From Treponema sp. (lineage in GTDB: Bacteria > Spirochaetota > Spirochaetia > Treponematales > Treponemataceae), in assembly GCA_017622055.1 (NCBI GenBank), contig JAGARY010000259.1, forward strand, positions 1-12,468: a stretch of 12,468 nucleotides of DNA, in the 5' to 3' direction. Below the pieces are notes generated by a model. That model ran no database searches. It was not told the DNA's origin and was given only the letters and a program-made list of their open reading frames with translations. This document shows positions 7,583-11,605 of this stretch, piece after piece; position 1 is the first letter of the stretch, and each line of letters starts with the position of its first letter. A program made the position numbers and the translations under genes.

Positions 7583-7714
7583 GGATTGGAGCCTCGCCGC
7601 AGGCGTCCACTGGACTGAACGAAAGTTGAGCAAAGCGAAACTGAGTGAGGGAAGCGGATGAGCGGCAGCGAAAGGCGGGAAGCCTGTTTTTTGTTTGTTG
7701 GAAACAAACAAAAA
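7583..7714. repeat. GC-rich, purine-biased intergenic repeat ending in an A/T hairpin
   Basis: Immediately after the Wza-like gene the composition switches sharply to GC-rich. The stretch is rich in GCGAA, GAACGAA, GAGCAAAGCGAAAC and GAGTGAGGGAAGCGG-type runs, has no convincing reading frame, and extends to about 7686. It ends in a perfect 12-bp A/T hairpin (7688-7699 with 7703-7714, loop GGA). The style, though not the exact sequence, recurs at 8707-8828. It looks like a dispersed genomic repeat. The hairpin has no T tract after it on either strand, so it is not a convincing terminator. Confidence 0.5.
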
Positions 7715-7726
7715 GTTGCCCAAAAA

Positions 7727-8398
7727 TTATTCGATATTTAAAAGATTACAAATAGATTCAACGATTTTTGTTGTTTTATTAAGAGACTTTTCGTCGGTTG
7801 GAAGTGCAAAAAGGCTTCCGGCACCACTTTCTGGGTTTTGACGAACAGTCTCTTTTTTTTCGGCAATGTAGGAATCCAATTGGTTCAAAATGATAGAAGC
7901 AATGGCAGCGGAGAGGTCTTTGAGTTCTTTTTCTGATTTTTGTGAAAGTTTATTGAGAAGAATGTATTTTTCTAAGATTTTTTTTATGTCTGAAGAAATT
8001 TTTTCTGTTTCTGATGTTACAACTTGAAGCGCTTGAACGTTGTAGTATTTTTCGGAATGGATAAAAGTGTACATTTGAAAAAGAGGTTCGTTTTCAAAGA
8101 GATTAAAATATTTGGTAGTTAGGCGCTTTAGCAAAGATGGGAAAGAAAGTTTGTTTGTGGCAATAGACGAAAGATTTTTTTCTGTTAGAAATTGAATGGA
8201 TGCGATTTCGTTTTTGCAAAATTGAATTGTGGAATCGTACATTTCTTCTTTGCTAGTAAAGTGATTGTATAGAGACGCTTTTTTAATTTCTAGGTCGTCG
8301 GCAATATCGGCAAGGGAAGTGGACCCAGCACTCTTATTGAAGGAAGAGGAAAGAAAGGATTGTATGATTTTTTCTTGGGAAATATTCTTTTTGCTCAT
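7727..8398 (-). CDS. TetR-family transcriptional regulator
   Basis: A 223-residue protein with a TetR N-terminal DNA-binding domain. The helix-turn-helix falls at about residues 27-48 (TSLADIADDLEIKKASLYNHF), followed by the family's TSKEEMY start of helix 4. The rest (about 60-223) is helical and poorly conserved, as expected for the ligand-binding and dimerisation half. I place the start at ATG 8398; the frame continues to a TTG at 8455, but that TTG is the first three bases of the -35 box and its extra residues are Cys/Asn-rich and unlike the family. No clear Shine-Dalgarno precedes the ATG. A dyad overlapping its -10 box suggests autorepression. No pump or enzyme gene is adjacent, so its ligand and other targets are unknown. 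Confidence 0.85.
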   Translation of the reverse strand: MSKKNISQEKIIQSFLSSSFNKSAGSTSLADIADDLEIKKASLYNHFTSKEEMYDSTIQFCKNEIASIQFLTEKNLSSIATNKLSFPSLLKRLTTKYFNLFENEPLFQMYTFIHSEKYYNVQALQVVTSETEKISSDIKKILEKYILLNKLSQKSEKELKDLSAAIASIILNQLDSYIAEKKETVRQNPESGAGSLFALPTDEKSLNKTTKIVESICNLLNIE

Positions 8399-8411
8399 AA
8401 CGTATTGGCCA

Positions 8412-8431
8412 AAACTACCATTTGTTAGTTT
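8412..8431. promoter_or_regulatory. Candidate TetR operator
   Basis: The inverted repeat AAACTA (8412-8417) and TAGTTT (8426-8431) has an 8-bp spacer. It overlaps the -10 box of the TetR gene and ends 13 bp before its ATG. The position is exactly where an autoregulating TetR protein would block RNA polymerase. The half-sites are short, so this rests on position as much as symmetry. Confidence 0.45.
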
Positions 8432-8455
8432 ATTACAGATGCACAAATTTTTCAA
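8427..8455 (-). promoter_or_regulatory. Promoter of the TetR-family gene
   Basis: On the minus strand, TTGAAA (8450-8455) and TAAACT (8427-8432) are separated by 17 bp. The start of transcription would fall near 8420, inside the dyad, about 20 nt before ATG 8398. Confidence 0.55.
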
Positions 8456-8528
8456 TATAAAAGATTTGTTTTTGGTTGAAGGAAATTGTTGTAATTGTAA
8501 AAAAGGCTGTTTTTTGAAGACTTTTTGC

Positions 8529-8557
8529 TTGACTTTTTTAATTTTTTAGCATAAAAT
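8529..8557 (+). promoter_or_regulatory. Promoter of the tRNA-fMet gene
   Basis: TTGACT (8529-8534) and TAAAAT (8552-8557) are spaced by 17 bp. They lie 13 bp before the first tRNA base, giving a start of transcription just upstream of the mature 5' end. Confidence 0.75.
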
Positions 8558-8570
8558 ACCACACATACGA

Positions 8571-8643
8571 CGCTGGGTAGAGCAGTTGGCAGCTCGTCGG
8601 GCTCATAACCCGGAGGCCGCAGGTTCGAGTCCTGCCCCAGCTA
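8571..8643 (+). tRNA. Initiator tRNA-fMet (anticodon CAT)
   Basis: A 73-nt cloverleaf can be drawn completely. The acceptor is CGCTGGG (8571-8577) with CCCAGCT (8636-8642); the D stem is GAGC/GCTC; the anticodon stem is TCGGG/CCCGG with loop CTCATAA; the variable loop is AGGCC; the T arm is GCAGG-TTCGAGT-CCTGC; the discriminator is A. CCA is not encoded. Three features mark it as initiator rather than elongator: an unpaired first acceptor position (C1 against T72), three consecutive G:C pairs in the lower anticodon stem (GGG/CCC), and an A11:T24 pair in the D stem. It has its own promoter and terminator. Its last 18 bases are repeated 196 bp downstream. Confidence 0.95.
8626..8643 (+). repeat. 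Attachment-site copy 1 (3' end of tRNA-fMet)
   Basis: CGAGTCCTGCCCCAGCTA covers the T-loop, 3' T stem, 3' acceptor strand and discriminator of the tRNA. An identical 18-bp copy lies at 8822-8839. A tRNA 3' end is the usual target of tyrosine-integrase elements, and such an integrase (decayed) follows. Confidence 0.6.
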
Positions 8644-8648
8644 GAGTG

Positions 8649-8676
8649 ACCACTCAAGAAATTGAGTGGTTTTTTT
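8649..8676 (+). terminator. Intrinsic terminator of tRNA-fMet
   Basis: A perfect 9-bp stem, ACCACTCAA (8649-8657) with TTGAGTGGT (8662-8670), is closed by a GAAA tetraloop and followed by a T7 tract (8670-8676). Confidence 0.9.
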
Positions 8677-8706
8677 GTTTTAAAGTAAAAATATCCAAAT
8701 AGATTG

Positions 8707-8828
8707 GGACTCGAAGCGAAACGAACGTGCCGAGCAGTGCGCAGGCAAAACCGCAAGGATGCGGTTTTAGTGAGAGAAGCCGCCGTGGAGGGAGCAGACA
8801 GGAAGTCTGCGACAGAAACGGCGAGTCC
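8707..8828. repeat. Hairpin-rich GC element bounded by tRNA T-arm sequence
   Basis: This 122-bp GC-rich block is closed by GGACTCG (8707-8713) and CGAGTCC (8822-8828), so its two ends are inverted copies of the tRNA T-arm sequence. Inside are a perfect 9-bp hairpin, AAAACCGCA/TGCGGTTTT (8747-8768, loop AGGA), and a CGCCGT/ACGGCG stem (8781-8786 with 8818-8823) that encloses GCAGAC/GTCTGC (8794-8810, loop AGGAA). It has no credible coding frame. The composition resembles the repeat at 7583-7686. It may be a dispersed palindromic repeat, or a tRNA-associated mobile element. Confidence 0.55.
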
Positions 8829-8839
8829 TGCCCCAGCTA
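8822..8839 (+). repeat. Attachment-site copy 2 (duplicate of tRNA-fMet 3' end)
   Basis: An exact 18-bp copy of tRNA bases 8626-8643, after which the sequence diverges (TAATCT here, GAGTGA after the tRNA). It lies 136 bp before the integrase remnant. This is what an att duplication looks like, although the copy also forms the right end of the palindromic element. Confidence 0.55.
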
Positions 8840-8850
8840 TAATCTTAAAT

Positions 8851-8887
8851 CCTTATGTTATAAGGAAATAAGTCACTTCTGACTTAT
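8851..8887. promoter_or_regulatory. Two tandem hairpins/dyads upstream of the integrase remnant
   Basis: CCTTAT (8851-8856) pairs with ATAAGG (8860-8865). Two bases later ATAAGTCA (8868-8875) pairs perfectly with TGACTTAT (8880-8887) across CTTC. No T tract follows. Lying between att copy 2 and the integrase start, they could be arm-type integrase or excisionase sites, or an operator; the role is inferred from position only. Confidence 0.35.
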
Positions 8888-8975
8888 CACTAGATAGGCT
8901 CAGCGTGGAACTACTTAATGAATGGTTGAAAGGTTTGGTAGAAAGCTTTTTGAACGGTAATTTAAGGTGGTAACC

Positions 8976-9639
8976 ATGGCTGAGCCTTTTTATTTATACA
9001 CACGTCGGCACAGTGGAAATTATTATGTACAGTTCAGACTGGAAGATGGATCTCTTTCCAATCACAAAAGTACAGGAAATCCCAATTACAATGAAGCAAG
9101 AAAACTTGCTATGCAATGGTATTCTTAAGGTCAAATCCCTGAAAGAATAAATTCTAAATCCGAAAAACATAAGAAGTCTGAACTTGAAAAAGTTCAGTTG
9201 ATTAAGCAACTTAAGATTTATGATTTTGAATATGAGGATATTCAGACAATTATATGTTTCAAGAAACTTTCTAGTATCTGGAATTCTTAAAGCATCACCA
9301 GAAAGTCGTCAGGCTGTTGACTATCTTCTTGACTTCTGGGATTGCGATAAATCCCCTTACAGAGAGGAACGCCCTGCTCCAATTTCAGAAGAACTAAGAG
9401 ATGCGCTTTTACATATGGCAGATTTTAATCCAAGAAGAAGCATCGATAAAGAAAACTCTTTTGTCTTCTTTGGAAAAAATGCTATAAAGCCCGTAAATCA
9501 GAGATTGTTTAATAAGTACCTGAACAGAGCCCTAGAAGATTGTGGATATCCTAATCCTGAAAAGATTAGATTTCATTGTTGGAGACACGCATTCTGTACA
9601 GAAGTAAAAACATTAATTAATGACGATAGATATTGGCAG
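8976..9639 (+). pseudogene. Tyrosine-type site-specific integrase, decayed
   Basis: ATG 8976 has a good AAGGTGG ribosome-binding site (8964-8970) and opens a frame starting MAEPFYLYTRRHSGNYYVQF, a typical N-terminal beta-strand arm-binding domain. TAA at 9126-9128 interrupts it, but the same frame continues with integrase-like sequence (GQIPERINSKSE...KVQLIKQLKIYDFEYEDIQ) to about 9265. Homology then shifts by one frame to PESRQAVDYLLDFWDCDKSPY and PISEELRDALL, ending with a C-terminal catalytic block, KIRFHCWRHAFCTEV, that carries the HxxR motif. Most of the core-binding domain and the first catalytic arginine box are missing, and after about 9635 the final His and nucleophilic Tyr never appear. 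The gene is therefore dead by a stop, a frameshift, an internal deletion and a lost 3' end. It probably carried the island into the adjacent tRNA-fMet gene. The later open frame from 9220 to 9852 is only a piece of it. Confidence 0.82.
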
Positions 9640-9687
9640 ATAAATGCGGATTTTCCCGATTTTTTTATGATAATAGGAAGTCCAGAA

Positions 9688-9892
9688 AATGGTACCGCCA
9701 TTCTCAGTGAACACAACACCGACAATGGCAACGAAGAAAGCAGAAGCTCCTGTTGCCATAGTCGGGGTTGTGTGACCGTTAACGCCGGTCAATCTCTGGA
9801 AAAAGAGATGAAATATTCACGCACGGCGGCATATTTCACAAGTTCACTGTGAGGCAAGACCAGGTCGCAAGGTTGCAAATGATATTTTTTTT
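9688..9892 (+). ncRNA. Unidentified highly structured element (candidate RNA or mobile-element end)
   Basis: Stems in order are: AATGG/CCATT (9688-9702); a 22-bp hairpin (9711-9732 with 9752-9773) broken only by one A.G and one A.A mismatch, with a 19-nt loop; TGACCG/CGGTCA (9773-9791); ATCTCT/AGAGAT (9792-9809, loop GGAAAA); and TGAAATAT/ATATTTCA (9809-9838). CAGTGAAC (9705-9712) and GTTCACTG (9842-9849) can close this set as an outer stem. A weaker hairpin (9854-9876) and a T8 run (9885-9892) follow. The stretch is more GC-rich than its surroundings. An open frame crosses it from the integrase remnant, but the dense nested pairing explains the sequence better than a protein does. It matches no RNA family that I can name. 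Strand is chosen from the terminal T run; no clear promoter was found for it. Confidence 0.4.
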
Positions 9893-9948
9893 GCTTTCAA
9901 AAATTTATTGTAAATACATGATATTTTATCCAAAAAAAACGAAAAGTA

Positions 9949-9957
9949 TGTTATAAT
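9949..9957 (+). promoter_or_regulatory. Extended -10 promoter of the XRE-type gene
   Basis: TGTTATAAT is a perfect extended -10 box with no convincing -35. Transcription would start near 9964, which excludes the in-frame ATG at 9956 (inside the box) and points to ATG 9977. Confidence 0.65.
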
Positions 9958-9976
9958 GCATTTGGGAATATTTTAT

Positions 9977-10201
9977 ATGGATGTAGATTACAGAAAACTT
10001 TGGAAACTGCTGATAGATAAGGGAATAAAGAACAGAACTGATCTTATCAAGATGGCTGGCATTTCCACTAACATTTTAGCAAAACTTGGCAAAGGCGAGT
10101 TTATATCAATGGATAGTATGCAAAAAATATGCAAAGCTCTTGATTGTGATGTAGGTGATGTTTGTGTGATTAATGGAAAAACTTACGCAGAAAATGAATA
10201 A
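9977..10201 (+). CDS. Small XRE/Cro-type helix-turn-helix regulator
   Basis: A 74-residue protein that is essentially a single HTH domain. KNRTDLIKMAGISTNILAKLG (18-38) is the HTH core, followed by FISMDSMQKICKALDCDVGDV (42-62), the pattern of Cro/C1-type regulators of the HTH_26 (PF13443) kind (a first helix in YRKLWKLLIDKG; a late SMDSMQKICKAL helix; a CDVGDV turn). Such proteins usually regulate themselves or the next operon of a mobile element. The start at ATG 9977 is set by the extended -10 box upstream; the leader would be only about 13 nt, with GGGAA as a weak ribosome-binding site. Its stop codon runs into an 8-bp dyad, and the YfbU gene begins about 50 bp later, which suggests that it controls that cassette. 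Confidence 0.82.
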   Translation: MDVDYRKLWKLLIDKGIKNRTDLIKMAGISTNILAKLGKGEFISMDSMQKICKALDCDVGDVCVINGKTYAENE

Positions 10202-10220
10202 GTGTCATTATTTGACACTT
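10200..10220. promoter_or_regulatory. Perfect 8-bp dyad between regulator and cassette (candidate operator)
   Basis: AAGTGTCA (10200-10207) and TGACACTT (10213-10220) are separated by 5 bases and overlap the stop codon of the XRE gene. There is no T tract after it on either strand, so a terminator is unlikely. It falls across the position of a -35 box for the downstream genes, as an operator for the XRE protein would. Confidence 0.5.
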
Positions 10221-10228
10221 TATAACTA

Positions 10229-10234
10229 TATAAT
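10229..10234 (+). promoter_or_regulatory. -10 box for the YfbU cassette
   Basis: A TATAAT lies 18 bp before the YfbU ATG, with a start of transcription near 10241 next to the GGAG ribosome-binding site (10242-10245). The -35 position falls in the loop of the dyad (CATTAT), which is poor, so activation or weak basal expression is likely. Confidence 0.4.
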
Positions 10235-10252
10235 AAAAAATGGAGAATAAAA

Positions 10253-10816
10253 ATGGAAAACAACGAACCTTTAGAATTACACCCAACCACAGAACAAAGA
10301 TTGATTCTTATGAATCAATATAAAATTTTAGAAAAATTATACCCTGAAGATGCTGAAACATATGAAAGATATCAAGAAATATTAAATGAAGGATATACAT
10401 TACATTATTCTGAATTAATAGACCATATGTCACAACCAATGGAAGAAAACGATATGCGTTTTGTTTTAGATATTCTTGATTTATACAGTACATTGTTTTA
10501 TGCAGTATTCAGGAGTGATAATCCCAAGTATAAAAATAAACAAATTTATTTCCCAGGTTTTGATGGTAATCATGAATATAAATATTTGAATTATACAAGA
10601 TTTTTTCTTTTCAGATTAAATAGATTTAATGAACTTCAAAAAGAAGATACATATGAAAGTTATAACACCCATGGACAAACTCTAGGTTACTATAAAAAAA
10701 TGTTAAATTATTGGAATGAATTACCTCAGAAAAATAAATTTAATTTAACTAGCGAACAACTTGATGCATTGTTAGATATGGCATATCCAGAAACTTTAGG
10801 AGTAAAAAATGTCTAA
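10253..10816 (+). CDS. yfbU: YfbU-family protein
   Basis: A 187-residue soluble, helical protein. Family landmarks run through its length: TTEQRLILMNQYKILEKL (13-30), ERYQEILNEGY (38-48), the helix DMRFVLDILDLYSTL (67-81), FPGFDGNHEYKYLNYTRF (104-121) and YYKKMLNYWNELP (146-158). They align by eye with E. coli YfbU (for example its AQRLILSNQYKM, FLGFDA and MLNVW stretches). The E. coli protein is about 164 aa, so this one has short extensions. The biochemical role of the family is not established. It opens the cassette, with GGAG 7 nt before ATG, and overlaps the next gene by 8 bp, so the two are translationally coupled. Confidence 0.85.
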   Translation: MENNEPLELHPTTEQRLILMNQYKILEKLYPEDAETYERYQEILNEGYTLHYSELIDHMSQPMEENDMRFVLDILDLYSTLFYAVFRSDNPKYKNKQIYFPGFDGNHEYKYLNYTRFFLFRLNRFNELQKEDTYESYNTHGQTLGYYKKMLNYWNELPQKNKFNLTSEQLDALLDMAYPETLGVKNV

Positions 10817-10976
10817 TTTTTTTTCTGGAATTGGTGCAGTTATTGCAACTTATATAGGAACTGGAATCTCTGCTTATGCTGCCTATAAAGCTTGGAGAGC
10901 TAAAAGTAAAGTTGAAGAATTTCGTGATGAATTAAAAATTCGATTACAAGATAAAGAATTAACAAAATTAATTTAA
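10809..10976 (+). CDS. Small single-helix membrane protein (55 aa)
   Basis: ATG 10809 overlaps the end of the YfbU gene by 8 bp, a strong coupling sign. The product has a hydrophobic, Gly/Ala-rich segment (about 4-27, IGAVIATYIGTGISAYAAY), then a basic patch (KAWRAKSK) and an amphipathic charged helix (EEFRDELKIRLQDKELTKL). This looks like an N-terminal membrane anchor with a cytoplasmic helix. The stop TAA (10974-10976) is in the same frame as the metallopeptidase gene, and no other stop lies between them, so the two may once have been one membrane-anchored protein. I recognise no family. If separate, it could tether or regulate the peptidase. Confidence 0.6.
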   Translation: MSNFFSGIGAVIATYIGTGISAYAAYKAWRAKSKVEEFRDELKIRLQDKELTKLI

Positions 10977-11027
10977 GTAGGAAAAAAAGCAGAAGATTCA
11001 ACAAATAAATTTTCGTCCAGAAAAAGT

Positions 11028-11585
11028 ATGACTTCAGTAGGTCAAAGCAAAGAAGATGCTAATGAGCAAATAAAAGATTTTTTATCAGGTATCAATGAAA
11101 ATAAACATTTAATTAAGGGTACTTCAATAAATAATATATATAAAAAGGCAAAAGAAAATTTAAAAAATGAAAACTATGATGAATTGTTTGGTAAGGTTCA
11201 AATCAATTCTGATTCAAAAGTTATAACGACTAAAAAACAATTATTAGATAAAACTGTACAAGAGTGTTGGTATAAAGCTTACGCAAAAGAATTTATAACT
11301 GATAGAATTAATTTTCTTTCAAGTGCTTTGAACCTCAAATATAATCAACTTTTTATAAGAACGCAGAGAACTAAATGGGGAAATTGTACGGCTGATAAAA
11401 ATATTTCTTTGAACTGGAAGCTTATAAAATGTCCTGATTATGTAATTGATTATGTTTGTAGGCATGAACTTTGTCACACAAAAATAATGAATCATGGAGT
11501 GCAGTTTAAGACTTTGCTTAATTCATTATGTCCTAATGTTGATAAAGCGCAGAAATGGCTGACTGATTATGGGTATTGTTTGTAA
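11028..11585 (+). CDS. YgjP/DUF45-type zinc metallopeptidase
   Basis: A 185-residue protein with the diagnostic C-terminal domain of the YgjP-like (DUF45, M48-like) metallopeptidases: RTQRTKWGNC (111-120), NISLNWKLIKCP (125-136), and the zinc site HELCH (146-150) followed by MNHGVQF (154-160). H146 and H150 are ligands, E147 the catalytic base, and H156 the likely third ligand. The preceding 110 residues are charged and helical. In other genomes this family is common beside type I restriction-modification genes; its substrates are poorly known. The ATG at 11028 has no good Shine-Dalgarno, while the frame is open upstream to the TAA ending the 55-aa gene. The true protein may therefore begin there by fusion in relatives, and this copy may be a truncated derivative. 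The catalytic residues themselves look intact. Confidence 0.82.
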   Translation: MTSVGQSKEDANEQIKDFLSGINENKHLIKGTSINNIYKKAKENLKNENYDELFGKVQINSDSKVITTKKQLLDKTVQECWYKAYAKEFITDRINFLSSALNLKYNQLFIRTQRTKWGNCTADKNISLNWKLIKCPDYVIDYVCRHELCHTKIMNHGVQFKTLLNSLCPNVDKAQKWLTDYGYCL

Positions 11586-11605
11586 ATAAATTGGAGGATA
11601 ACTAT

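Noticed and set aside
7688..7714. Intrinsic terminator for the exporter or TetR gene
   Set aside because: The hairpin is perfect but purely A/T-rich and has no T tract after it on either strand.
8399..8455. N-terminal extension of the TetR protein from TTG 8455
   Set aside because: The TTG is part of the -35 box and the added residues do not fit the family.
8538..8756. Minus-strand open frame across the tRNA
   Set aside because: It is the reverse complement of the tRNA and adjoining repeat, with no ribosome-binding site and no family resemblance.
8994..9209. Minus-strand open frame opposite the integrase remnant
   Set aside because: It is a shadow of the integrase coding sequence on the other strand.
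9711..9773. Integron attC site
   Set aside because: The arms ACACAAC/GTTGTGT resemble R boxes, but the third base breaks the RYYYAAC/GTTRRRY consensus, the stem has mismatches rather than bulged bases, and there is no IntI or cassette array.
9220..9852. A 210-residue open frame as an intact gene
   Set aside because: Its first 20 residues are out of frame with the integrase, its middle is the integrase C-terminal half, and its last 70 residues come from the hairpin-rich stretch. It is a chance fusion of pseudogene and structured DNA.
9688..9892. Retron msr-msd RNA
   Set aside because: The enclosing short repeats and long hairpin are reminiscent of a retron, but no reverse transcriptase gene follows in the window.
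9956..9976. XRE protein starting at ATG 9956
   Set aside because: That ATG overlaps the extended -10 box TGTTATAAT, upstream of the expected start of transcription.
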